Positions 41,826 to 49,391 of a DNA stretch of 64,000 nucleotides are shown piece by piece. Below the pieces are notes generated by a model. The model was not told the DNA's origin. It did no database searches and worked only from the letters and a program-made list of their open reading frames with translations. Numbering within the stretch: position 1 is the stretch's first letter; each line of letters starts with the position of its first letter. The DNA comes from Methylobacillus sp. MM3 (GTDB lineage Bacteria; Pseudomonadota; Gammaproteobacteria; Burkholderiales; Methylophilaceae), in contig NZ_LXTQ01000001.1 of NCBI RefSeq assembly GCF_001645185.1, positions 62,001 to 126,000 of the forward strand. Reading direction: 5' to 3'. Position numbers and translations under genes: made by a program.

Positions 41826-42275
41826 ATGCCACTCGGAGAACTCTGCAACAAGGAAGTCGTCACCGCACAATCTGAGGACAGTGTGCTGCAGGCGGCACAA
41901 CTGATGCGTCAGAACCATGTCGGCACCGTGATCGTGACGGAAACGAGAAACGGCATGACTGTGCCGATAGGCATTGTCACCGACCGCGACATCATCATGG
42001 AAGTCGTCGCGCCGGAGCTTGACCCGGAGGTCATGACCGTGGGCGATATCATGGCGCTCGAATTCACGACCGTCAAAGAGAGCGCAGGGCTGTTCGAGGC
42101 CATACAGCACATGCGCAACATGGCCGTACGCCGCCTCCCTGTCGTGGACGATGCCGGCGCGCTGGTCGGCATCATCACGCTCGACGACCTTCTGGTGCTA
42201 TTGGCGAATGAACTGCACGCCTTGGCCCGGCTGGTAACACGCGAGCAGCAGAAGGAAATCCATACACGTCCTTGA
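41826..42275 (+). CDS. Tandem CBS-domain protein
   Basis: A 149-aa protein formed by two CBS domains (a Bateman module) that would bind an adenine nucleotide. CBS1 spans ~5-65 (TAQSEDSVLQAAQLMRQNHV, GIVTDRDIIMEVV), and CBS2 ~75-135 (TTVKESAGLFEAIQHMRN, RRLPVVDDAGALVGIITLDD). GAAGGAGG lies eight bases upstream of the ATG. It ends 20 nt before the HPF-CSD gene. Stand-alone CBS proteins are common in oxygen- or energy-stress regulons. Confidence 0.9.
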   Translation: MPLGELCNKEVVTAQSEDSVLQAAQLMRQNHVGTVIVTETRNGMTVPIGIVTDRDIIMEVVAPELDPEVMTVGDIMALEFTTVKESAGLFEAIQHMRNMAVRRLPVVDDAGALVGIITLDDLLVLLANELHALARLVTREQQKEIHTRP

Positions 42276-42295
42276 TTCACAGAAAGGGATTTGTC

Positions 42296-42844
42296 ATGCC
42301 CGCATCCTTGCAAATCACACTGCGCGATATGCCTAATTCGGAAGCTCTGGAAACCCATATCCGCGAAAAAGTAAAAAAACTGGAAGGCCTGTTCTCTCAC
42401 GTTATTTCCTGCCGCGTGGTGGTGGATATGCCGCACCGTCATCAGCAGCAGGGTAAGGAGTTCGACATACGCATCGAGCTTGGCGTGCCGGGCAACGAAA
42501 TTGTCGTCAACCGGCGTCACAACGAAGATCCTTACGTTGCGTTGCGCGATGCTTTCGATGCCGCCCGGCGGCAGCTTGAGGATTACGTGCATCGTTTGCG
42601 GCGAGAAACCAAGGTGCATGTCATGGAGCATGTCGGCCATGTCGCGCGCATCTCGCACAAGGAGGGCTTCGGCTTCATCTCTGGAGAAGACGGGACGGAG
42701 CTGTATTTTCATCGCGACAACGTCATCAGCCCGTCTTTCGACCGGCTGAAAGCAGGCGATGAGGTGAAATTTGTCGAGGAGATGGATGCCGGAAGACCGC
42801 AGGCCAAGCGTATCAGTAGTGGGAAGCACCATTTGCCGCAATAA
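42296..42844 (+). CDS. HPF/RaiA ribosome-hibernation domain fused to a cold-shock domain (copy 1)
   Basis: A 182-aa fusion. The N-terminal S30AE/HPF domain (~1-105) reads LQITLRDMPNSEALETHIRE, SCRVVVDMPHRHQQQGKEFD, then DPYVALRDAFDAARRQLEDY. This is the fold that binds the ribosomal A/P-site region and silences translation. The C-terminal cold-shock domain (~118-180) has RNA-binding motifs KEGFGFISG and LYFHRDNV. Start ATG 42296 after AGAAAGGGA. A second gene of identical length with about 70 percent identity by eye is at 48270. It is followed by a BCAM0308-family gene, as in copy 2. Confidence 0.9.
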   Translation: MPASLQITLRDMPNSEALETHIREKVKKLEGLFSHVISCRVVVDMPHRHQQQGKEFDIRIELGVPGNEIVVNRRHNEDPYVALRDAFDAARRQLEDYVHRLRRETKVHVMEHVGHVARISHKEGFGFISGEDGTELYFHRDNVISPSFDRLKAGDEVKFVEEMDAGRPQAKRISSGKHHLPQ

Positions 42845-42872
42845 TCGGATTAAAAAGAAGAAAGGGGCCGTG

Positions 42873-43370
42873 ATGAATAGCAACCGGATGTTGCCAGGGT
42901 TCCGGCGCATCGAACGCCACGACAAACTGTTTCAGGAGCAGGCACACGACGCCTACAAACCCCAGCTTGCCGAACCTACGGTATGCCTGCAATGCAAGGC
43001 GGTATTCGAGCATGGTCGATGGCATTGGGGAAAAGCGCGAGCGGGTGCCCGAAAAGCCATCTGCCCGGCATGCCATCGCATTCACGATCATTTTCCGGCT
43101 GGTTACGTCATGTTGGGCGGCGCTTTTTTCAAGGCCCACCGCAATGAGGTTCTGAGCCTGGTGCACAACCATGAAACCCGGGAGCGCACCGAGCATCCGC
43201 TGCAGCGCATCATGGCCGTGGAAGAAGAGGGCGATGAAGCGCTGATCACGACCACAGACATCCGCCTGGCAAGAAACATCGGCGAAGCGCTTCTTCGCGC
43301 CTACCAGGGCGAGCTGGAATATCACTACAATCCCTCCGAAGACCTGTTGCGCGTAAACTGGACGCATTAA
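42873..43370 (+). CDS. BCAM0308-family CxxC protein (copy 1)
   Basis: A 165-aa soluble protein with two CxxC pairs (VCLQCKAVFE ~36-45; ICPACHRIHD ~61-70) forming a probable zinc ribbon. A C-terminal domain follows: ITTTDIRLARNIGEALLRAY, GELEYHYNPSEDLLRVNW. The layout, two zinc pairs then an alpha/beta domain, recalls the N-terminal part of the archaeal/eukaryotic ribosome factor NMD3, though this is only a resemblance by eye. ATG 42873 has AAAGGGG seven bases upstream. It is linked to the HPF-CSD gene in both copies, hinting at a ribosome-related role. Confidence 0.82.
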   Translation: MNSNRMLPGFRRIERHDKLFQEQAHDAYKPQLAEPTVCLQCKAVFEHGRWHWGKARAGARKAICPACHRIHDHFPAGYVMLGGAFFKAHRNEVLSLVHNHETRERTEHPLQRIMAVEEEGDEALITTTDIRLARNIGEALLRAYQGELEYHYNPSEDLLRVNWTH

Positions 43371-43408
43371 TCCGTCCTACCGCCCATTTCCAAGGGAGAT
43401 TGCGGCCC

Positions 43409-44431
43409 ATGCAAGCCATGATCCTGGATGCTGCCAGCCGTAACCTGCGGCCGGCTCAAATGCCTGCGCCCGTGCCTGGTGAGAATCAGGTGTTACTCAA
43501 GATTACCGCCTGCGGCGTTTGCCGCACGGATATTCATATTGTTGACGGCGAGTTACCTCACCCCAAGCACGACCTTATCCCCGGCCATGAAATTGTTGGC
43601 GTGGTGGCCGATAAAGGCGCGCGCGTCGAGTGCTTCTCGATAGGCCAGCGCGTGGGCGTTCCCTGGCTTGGGCATACCTGCGGGCGCTGCGATTACTGCA
43701 AAAGCGGGCGCGAAAACCTGTGCGATCAGGCGCAATTTACCGGTTACACACTGGATGGCGGCTATGCCCAATATGCCGTCGCCAACCAGCGCTACTGCTT
43801 CGCGCTGCCGGAGGGTTATAGCGATGCCGAAGCGGCGCCGCTGCTGTGCGCCGGCTTGATCGGATATCGCTCGCTGGTGGCTGCAGGCGATGCGCAGCGG
43901 TTGGGGATATACGGTTTCGGCGCGGCGGCACACATCGTTGCCCAGGTGGCGTGCATGCAAGGCCGCCAGATTTTTGCATTCACCAGGCCGGACGATGAGA
44001 CGGGGCAGCGCTTTGCGCGGGAATTGGGGGCAGTATGGGCTGGCGACAGTACTGAAGCGCCGCCGGAGCCGATGGACGCTGCCATCATTTTCGCCCCGGT
44101 TGGCGCGCTGATTCCACAAGCATTGCGCCATACCGCCAAAGGCGGAACGGTGGTATGTGCCGGCATCCATATGAGCGACGTACCTTCTTTCCCATACGAT
44201 TTGCTCTGGGGCGAGCGCACGGTGCGCTCGGTCGCCAATCTCACCCGGCGTGACGGCGAGAAGTTTCTAAAGCTGGCATACAAGGCCGGTGTCAGAACCG
44301 AAGTGGAGCTGTTCCCGCTGAGCGCGGCCAACCGCGCGCTCGATGCGCTGCGGCAGGGCAAGATACGCGGTGCGGCAGTATTGATCATGGACCCGGACGT
44401 TCCCAATATCAGCGAGGAGAAATTCCGATGA
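43409..44431 (+). CDS. Zinc-dependent alcohol dehydrogenase family protein
   Basis: Medium-chain dehydrogenase/reductase, 340 aa. The catalytic zinc site uses Cys in CGVCRTDIH and His in PGHEIVGVV. The structural zinc lobe is CGRCDYCKSGRENLC. The Rossmann part shows LGIYGFGAAAHIVAQVA (GxGxxA type). It is close to AdhP/AdhA-type alcohol dehydrogenases with a short substrate domain. Start ATG 43409 after AAGGGAGA. It continues the rightward run from the HPF module; such enzymes serve fermentative or low-oxygen redox balance. Confidence 0.88.
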   Translation: MQAMILDAASRNLRPAQMPAPVPGENQVLLKITACGVCRTDIHIVDGELPHPKHDLIPGHEIVGVVADKGARVECFSIGQRVGVPWLGHTCGRCDYCKSGRENLCDQAQFTGYTLDGGYAQYAVANQRYCFALPEGYSDAEAAPLLCAGLIGYRSLVAAGDAQRLGIYGFGAAAHIVAQVACMQGRQIFAFTRPDDETGQRFARELGAVWAGDSTEAPPEPMDAAIIFAPVGALIPQALRHTAKGGTVVCAGIHMSDVPSFPYDLLWGERTVRSVANLTRRDGEKFLKLAYKAGVRTEVELFPLSAANRALDALRQGKIRGAAVLIMDPDVPNISEEKFR

Positions 44432-44505
44432 TGATATTCAAGGAATTGCGCAAGATGCTGTGGTATCGATTATTGTCGCACCCCCGGCAAGCGGGAGCCG
44501 CCTGA
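44428..44505 (+). CDS. Possible 25-residue coupled peptide
   Basis: ATG overlaps the dehydrogenase stop (ATGA) and reads MMIFKELRKMLWYRLLSHPR, then QAGAA and TGA. It ends two bases before GTG 44508, a plausible start of the next gene. It could be a coupling peptide or chance; no similarity recognised. Confidence 0.2.
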   Translation: MMIFKELRKMLWYRLLSHPRQAGAA

Positions 44506-44507
44506 TC

Positions 44508-46106
44508 GTGCGCCACCTGCGCCCACATGTGCTAGTCGATCAGCAGGTGCTGATCGAGGCCTTGAGCAATCCTGCGCTTTATCCGCATGCAGCAAGGCGT
44601 GTGCAGGTGATAGAAACGCATATTTCCTGGGTGTTGTTGGTCAATCATCAGGCTTATAAAATCAAGAAAGCGGTCGATTTGGGTTTTCTTGATTTTTCGG
44701 AACTGCAGGCGCGCAAGTTTTATTGCGAAGAAGAAATACGGCTTAACCGGCGCTTTGCGCCTGCGCTCTACGAGGATGTCATCTGTATCGGCGGCACATT
44801 GCACCGCCCGATGCTGGGCCGCAAGCCGGCCATCGAATATGCCGTGCGCATGCATCGTTTCGATGGCGACAAATTGATGGATCGCATGCTGGATCGCAAC
44901 GAGGTGACCCCGGCGCACATTGATGCGCTGGCCGATGCCGTTGCCGCTTTTCATATCGCACTTCCGCCGGCGGATATGACGGCGGTCTACGGCAAGCCAT
45001 CCACGATACGCGCGCCCATACTTCAGAATTTCGAGCAGCTGCTATCGCTCATGAGCGATGGCGAGCGCGATCTGGCTCCGCTGCGTCAACGGAGCGAAGC
45101 CGAGTATGCCGCCTGTGAAGCCGTTTTCGCGGAGCGGCGGCAACAAGGCTGGGTGCGCGAATGCCACGGCGATCTCCATCTGGGCAACATCGTTGTCATC
45201 GGTAGCGTGCCCGTGCCTTTCGACGGCATCGAGTTCAACCCGTCGTTTCGCTGGATCGACGTCATGAATGAAGTGGCTTTTCTCACCATGGACCTGCTGT
45301 ACCGCAACCGCGCCGATCTCGCGTTCCGGTTTCTCAATCGTTATCTCGAAACCACCGGCGATTACCGCAGCGTGCGCGTCCTGCGCTTCTATCTTGCCTA
45401 TCGCGCCGTGGTGCGCGCCAAAATTTTGGCAATACGCGCACATCAGCACAGTCTTAAAGCGCATGAAACGGCGGAAGCCATGGCGGGGTGCCATCTGCAT
45501 CTGGCGCTGGCGGAGCTTTGCCTCACGCGCAAACGCCCGCTATTGATCCTCATGCACGGCCTGCCGGCATGCGGCAAAACTACGGTCGCCCAGGCTGCGC
45601 TGGAACGCCTGCAAGCCTTTCGCATCCGTTCCGACGTCGAGCGCAAACGATTGTTTGGCCTGGCTCCGCTGGAATCCAGCCACTCTCGTCCGGGCGACGA
45701 CATCTACAGCCCGGAAGCCACGCGGCGAACATACGAACGGCTGTATGAGCTGTCGCGAGAGTCATTGGCCGCCGGTTTTCCGGTCATCGTCGACGCGGCC
45801 TTTCTCAAACGCGCCGAGCGCGATCAATTCCGGGCGCTGGCGGATGAACTCGCAGTGCCGTTTGCAATCTTGTCGGTGCAGGCACGCGAAGCGACGCTGC
45901 GAGAGCGCATCCAGCGGCGCATGGCGGAAATGAACGACGCATCCGAAGCCAATCTCGATGTTCTGGAAACGCTGCGAACCGTCCATGAGCCGCTGACAGA
46001 AAAGGAGCGCGCCCGTGCGGTGGAATTCGTCAATGACGATGGAGTGGGCGAGATTGGTGCCAGTGCGGTATGGGACAGGTTGGAGAAGAAGTTGCTGAGC
46101 AGATAA
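44508..46106 (+). CDS. Bifunctional aminoglycoside-phosphotransferase-like / P-loop kinase protein
   Basis: Two-domain protein of about 532 aa. The N-terminal APH-like kinase domain (~1-330) has ISWVLLVNHQAYKIKKAV (ATP-site Lys), catalytic loop CHGDLHLGNIVV and metal site FDGIEFN. The C-terminal P-loop kinase domain (~345-530) has Walker A HGLPACGKTT and the family ERLYELSRESLAAGFPVIVD segment. This fusion is widespread and of unknown substrate; resistance to aminoglycosides is not implied. Start uncertain: GTG 44508 (GGGAG upstream) is chosen, GTG 44460 is possible. Confidence 0.8.
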   Translation: MRHLRPHVLVDQQVLIEALSNPALYPHAARRVQVIETHISWVLLVNHQAYKIKKAVDLGFLDFSELQARKFYCEEEIRLNRRFAPALYEDVICIGGTLHRPMLGRKPAIEYAVRMHRFDGDKLMDRMLDRNEVTPAHIDALADAVAAFHIALPPADMTAVYGKPSTIRAPILQNFEQLLSLMSDGERDLAPLRQRSEAEYAACEAVFAERRQQGWVRECHGDLHLGNIVVIGSVPVPFDGIEFNPSFRWIDVMNEVAFLTMDLLYRNRADLAFRFLNRYLETTGDYRSVRVLRFYLAYRAVVRAKILAIRAHQHSLKAHETAEAMAGCHLHLALAELCLTRKRPLLILMHGLPACGKTTVAQAALERLQAFRIRSDVERKRLFGLAPLESSHSRPGDDIYSPEATRRTYERLYELSRESLAAGFPVIVDAAFLKRAERDQFRALADELAVPFAILSVQAREATLRERIQRRMAEMNDASEANLDVLETLRTVHEPLTEKERARAVEFVNDDGVGEIGASAVWDRLEKKLLSR

Positions 46107-46176
46107 GTCTCACATAGATAGAATGAGTACGGACGTTAAACGGCACTGCGCGAACCTGCATGGGAGCATGCTGCAT

Positions 46177-46644
46177 ATGAACACAACTGATAATACCGGT
46201 GATAAGTCCACGGCCGATCGTGAGTTCGTCCATTCCCGTATCATCGATGCCCCGCGAGAGCGGGTCTTTCGCGCGTTTGCGGAACCACATCATCTTGCCC
46301 GCTGGTGGGGGCCTGACGGATTCTCCAGCACCTTCGAAGTGTTCGAATTCCGGCCTGGCGGTATTTGGCGCTTCGTGATGCACGGGCCGGACGGGACGGA
46401 TTATCCCAACGAGAGTGTGTTCCGGGAAGTCGTTGTGCCGGAACGCGTGGTGTTCGAACACCTTTCCGAGGGGCATCATTTCTTCATGACCATCACGTTT
46501 ACTGCGCATGGTGACCAGACGTTGGTCGGTTGGCGTCAGGTTTTCGACACGGCGGCCCACAAGCAACGAATCGCTTCGTTTGTCGAAAAGGCCAATGAGC
46601 AAAACCTCGACCGCCTTGCCGCCGAGGTACGTAATGTCGGATAG
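46177..46644 (+). CDS. SRPBCC (AHSA1-like) ligand-binding protein
   Basis: A 155-aa START/Bet v1-like protein of the AHSA1 family. Motifs: FVHSRIIDAPRERVFRAFAE, HHLARWWGPDGFSSTFEVFE, PGGIWRFVMHGPDGTDYPNE and a C-terminal amphipathic helix (KQRIASFVEKANEQNLDRLA). ATG 46177 is preferred over in-frame ATGs 46123 and 46168 because GGGAG lies about ten bases before it. Ligand unknown. Downstream of the APH/AAA gene, probably its own unit. Confidence 0.87.
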   Translation: MNTTDNTGDKSTADREFVHSRIIDAPRERVFRAFAEPHHLARWWGPDGFSSTFEVFEFRPGGIWRFVMHGPDGTDYPNESVFREVVVPERVVFEHLSEGHHFFMTITFTAHGDQTLVGWRQVFDTAAHKQRIASFVEKANEQNLDRLAAEVRNVG

Positions 46645-46789
46645 CCCCAACGAGGGTAATATGGAATTCTCGCAATTTGCACAGTGAAATTGGCTCGTCA
46701 CTTATTCAATCGAACCTGCATTTAGCATTATCCCGGCGCATAATTACGGTGAGGCCATAGATTGCTTTTCTATATAGGAGGGCTATGTC

Positions 46790-47521
46790 ATGCGTCGCAT
46801 TCTTGCTGTGTTCTACGGTGCAGTTTCCTATTTAATCTTTTTCGTCACATTTCTCTACGCGGTTGGATTCGTCGGCAACCTGGTTGTGCCGAAGTCCATT
46901 GATTCGGGCGTAGCGGGTGCCTTCGGACTATCCTTGCTGATCGATGTGCTATTGCTCGGTCTCTTCGCTGTCCAGCACAGCGTCATGGCGCGGCCGGCCT
47001 TCAAGCGGTGGTGGACGCGGTTCGTTCCGCAGGTTGTTGAGCGCACCACGTATGTGTTGCTATCCAGTCTTGCGCTGATTCTGCTCTTCTGGCTGTGGCA
47101 GCCGATGCAGGGTGTGGTTTGGAGCATCGAAAACGTGGCGGGGCGCAATGTCCTGTGGGCGCTCTTCTGGATAGGCTGGGTGATTGTGCTGACCAGCACA
47201 TTCCTGATCAATCACTTTGATCTATTCGGCCTGCGGCAGGTCTATCTTTATTCGAAAGGCCAGGAATACACCAATATCGGTTTCAAAACGCCATTTCTCT
47301 ACAGACTGGTGCGGCACCCGATCATGCTGGGATTCATCGTCGCTTTCTGGGCAACGCCGCACATGACGGTTGGGCATTTGGCCTTTGCCATCATCACGAC
47401 GGTATACATCCTGATTGCACTTCAATTCGAGGAGCACGATCTGGTGAGTTATTACGGCGAAGCGTATGAGAAGTATCGGCGACAGGTTTCGATGATTCTT
47501 CCGTTCCCAAGGAAAAAATAG
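46790..47521 (+). CDS. mddA: MddA-like methanethiol S-methyltransferase
   Basis: A 243-aa membrane methyltransferase of the isoprenylcysteine-carboxyl-methyltransferase (ICMT)/NnrU superfamily with about five transmembrane helices. The C-terminal SAM-binding core is clear: YRLVRHPIMLGFIVAFWATP, then FEEHDLVSYYGEAYEKYRRQ. The N-terminal LFAVQHSVMARPAFKRWW and NHFDLFGLRQVYLY are typical of MddA, which turns methanethiol into dimethyl sulfide. AGGAGGGCT precedes the start. Alternative: another ICMT-like enzyme. Confidence 0.75.
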   Translation: MRRILAVFYGAVSYLIFFVTFLYAVGFVGNLVVPKSIDSGVAGAFGLSLLIDVLLLGLFAVQHSVMARPAFKRWWTRFVPQVVERTTYVLLSSLALILLFWLWQPMQGVVWSIENVAGRNVLWALFWIGWVIVLTSTFLINHFDLFGLRQVYLYSKGQEYTNIGFKTPFLYRLVRHPIMLGFIVAFWATPHMTVGHLAFAIITTVYILIALQFEEHDLVSYYGEAYEKYRRQVSMILPFPRKK

Positions 47522-47554
47522 GAAGAGAGTTTCATCCACTTCGGAGGATTTGCC

Positions 47555-47755
47555 ATGAAATGGACAGGCATGTTTTTTGTTGGTTACATCATCCTGATCG
47601 GCGGCGTTATCGCCGCACTTTGGAAACTGGGCGTTCTTGAGACTATTGGGACGACATGGACCTTGATCGGGGTCGTGATTGCGATCGGTATTGGGGTCAT
47701 GCTCGCGGTTTCAAGTAGCGGCAGCAAAGAGAACATCCAGATCGATCGAAAATGA
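47555..47755 (+). CDS. Small two-helix membrane protein
   Basis: A 66-aa protein with two hydrophobic helices (MFFVGYIILIGGVIAALW and WTLIGVVIAIGIGVMLAV) and a short polar tail. CGGAGGATTTGCC is a strong ribosome site. It follows mddA by 33 nt, probably in the same unit. No function recognised. Confidence 0.75.
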   Translation: MKWTGMFFVGYIILIGGVIAALWKLGVLETIGTTWTLIGVVIAIGIGVMLAVSSSGSKENIQIDRK

Positions 47756-47859
47756 TCGATACACTTTTGAAGTGCAAGGGCTCGCCGGGAAAATGGTTGG
47801 CTGGAAAAACATCAATCATTGCCCGGCACCATCGCGGACGCCAGGCAGCCCTGCTTTTG

Positions 47860-48060
47860 TTATCGGGTTTGATGTTCTCCTGCCTGCTTCAGGCCTGACC
47901 GTTCGGCCTGCCGGTTCCATTCGCTGAAGCATTCGATACCGCAGAAATAAACCGTATATCCTGCCGCTTCCGAACTTATGGCGGCAGACAAGGGAATGTC
48001 CTTCATGCAGCTTGCGCAGGCGATTTTTTCTTCCTCGTGGGGCTTTGATGGGTGCTCCAT
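47860..48060 (-). CDS. DUF3330 zinc-ribbon-like protein
   Basis: A 66-aa protein. Motif IACASCMKDIPLSAAISSEA then YFCGIECFSEW, with Cys in CxxC and CxxxC arrangement, is the DUF3330 signature (small Cys-rich proteins also seen near mercury-resistance and membrane-stress genes). The start ATG 48060 follows AAGGAGAAAAC; a longer frame to 48231 lacks a ribosome site. Lone leftward gene between mddA and the second HPF module. Confidence 0.82.
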   Translation of the reverse strand: MEHPSKPHEEEKIACASCMKDIPLSAAISSEAAGYTVYFCGIECFSEWNRQAERSGLKQAGEHQTR

Positions 48061-48269
48061 GTTTTCTCCTTCAAATAATTTTCCGGCTCGCGCATCCGGC
48101 AGTGGCAGCTCGTTCATGCTCCGAGCAGGCATGATTTGTCTGACGCACAAATGCACCGGAAGTTTTCGAGGATCAACAAAGTCGGCCACGAGCATTGTTT
48201 GCCCTGAACCTTGTCGAAAACTTTTGATCACAACAAGAGTTGTTCCTGGATTATTTCTGGAGATATCAC

Positions 48270-48818
48270 ATGCAAATCCCGTTACAAATCACCCTCCGCG
48301 ACATGCCTCATTCCAATGCCCTCGAAGCCTATATTCGCGAAAAAGTGCAAAAACTTGACGCCTTCTTCGGGCGTCTTGTTTCGTGCCGTGTGGTTGTGGA
48401 AGTGCCGCACCGCCATCGCCAGCAGGGTAATCAGTTCAATATTCGCATCGGCATGGGGGTGCCAGGCAATGAGCTGGTCGTCAGCCGCGACCATCACGAA
48501 GACCCTTACGTGGCGCTGCGCGACGCATTCGATGCCGCCAGGCGCCAGCTTGAAAACTATGTGCGCCGGATGCGGCGCGAGACCAAGGCACATGCGCCGG
48601 AACACGTCGGGCATGTGGCACGTATCTCACAAAAGGAGGGATTTGGTTTCATCGCCGGGCCGGACGGAAACGAGCGTTACTTTCATAGCGACAACGTTGC
48701 CAGCCCCAGTTTCGATAAATTGAAGGAGGGCGACGAGGTCAAGTTTGTCGATGACATCGGCAACGAAGGGCCGCAGGCCAAGCGCGTCAGCGTTGGCAGG
48801 CATCACGTGCCGGATTGA
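48270..48818 (+). CDS. HPF/RaiA ribosome-hibernation domain fused to a cold-shock domain (copy 2)
   Basis: A 182-aa paralogue of the gene at 42296, aligned without gaps. The HPF domain is LQITLRDMPHSNALEAYIRE through DPYVALRDAFDAARRQLENY, and the cold-shock domain has KEGFGFIAG and a YFHSDNV motif. Substitutions are spread evenly and conserved in character, so both copies look functional. TCTGGAGAT lies just before ATG 48270. It is followed 33 nt later by the second BCAM0308-family gene. Confidence 0.9.
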   Translation: MQIPLQITLRDMPHSNALEAYIREKVQKLDAFFGRLVSCRVVVEVPHRHRQQGNQFNIRIGMGVPGNELVVSRDHHEDPYVALRDAFDAARRQLENYVRRMRRETKAHAPEHVGHVARISQKEGFGFIAGPDGNERYFHSDNVASPSFDKLKEGDEVKFVDDIGNEGPQAKRVSVGRHHVPD

Positions 48819-48851
48819 GAGGCTCAAGATATTAATCAGGAAAGGAGTCCC

Positions 48852-49361
48852 ATGCCCCTGATCAAAGACATCCCCGCCGGGTACAACCCGGTCTTGCCCG
48901 ATGAAGTGTTTTTTGAAGAGCATGCCGAACGAGCTTACATGGAAGCGGCCACGGCTCTGCTTGAGCCCACGGTTTGTCTGGAATGCGATGCTATTTTCAT
49001 GGAAGGGCGCTGGCGCTGGGGCCCTGTGCCGGTCAGTGCCAATCAAGCCGTTTGCCCGGCCTGCCAGCGCATGAAGGATAATAACCCGGCCGGATATGTC
49101 GTGCTGGCCGGCCCTTTTTTCCATGAGCATGCCGATGAAATCATCGCGCTGCTGCACGAGCAGGCCGAACGCAAGCGCCTGGAAAATCCGCTGATGCGCC
49201 TGATGGAGGAGGAGCGTAACGACATTGCCATGATGATCACCACGACCGATATTCGTCTGGCGCATTTTCTCGGTGCGGCATTGCATCACCGCTTCGACGG
49301 CGACCTCGAATATCACCATAACGCCGCTCAGGATCTCTTGCGGGTGCATTGGACGCGGTAA
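48852..49361 (+). CDS. BCAM0308-family CxxC protein (copy 2)
   Basis: A 169-aa paralogue of the protein at 42873. CxxC pairs VCLECDAIF and VCPACQRMK, a shared NPAGYVVLAGPFF core, ITTTDIRLAHFLGAALHHRF and the terminal DLEYHHNAAQDLLRVHW. AAAGGAGTCC precedes the ATG. Acidic N-terminus different from copy 1 (which is basic), so partners may differ. Confidence 0.82.
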   Translation: MPLIKDIPAGYNPVLPDEVFFEEHAERAYMEAATALLEPTVCLECDAIFMEGRWRWGPVPVSANQAVCPACQRMKDNNPAGYVVLAGPFFHEHADEIIALLHEQAERKRLENPLMRLMEEERNDIAMMITTTDIRLAHFLGAALHHRFDGDLEYHHNAAQDLLRVHWTR

Positions 49362-49391
49362 ACGCGATCGCCCGGCTTAGGAGGAGGCCTG

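Noticed and set aside
44508-46106. Aminoglycoside resistance gene
   Set aside because: The APH-like domain is fused to a P-loop kinase in a widespread chromosomal family not linked to resistance.
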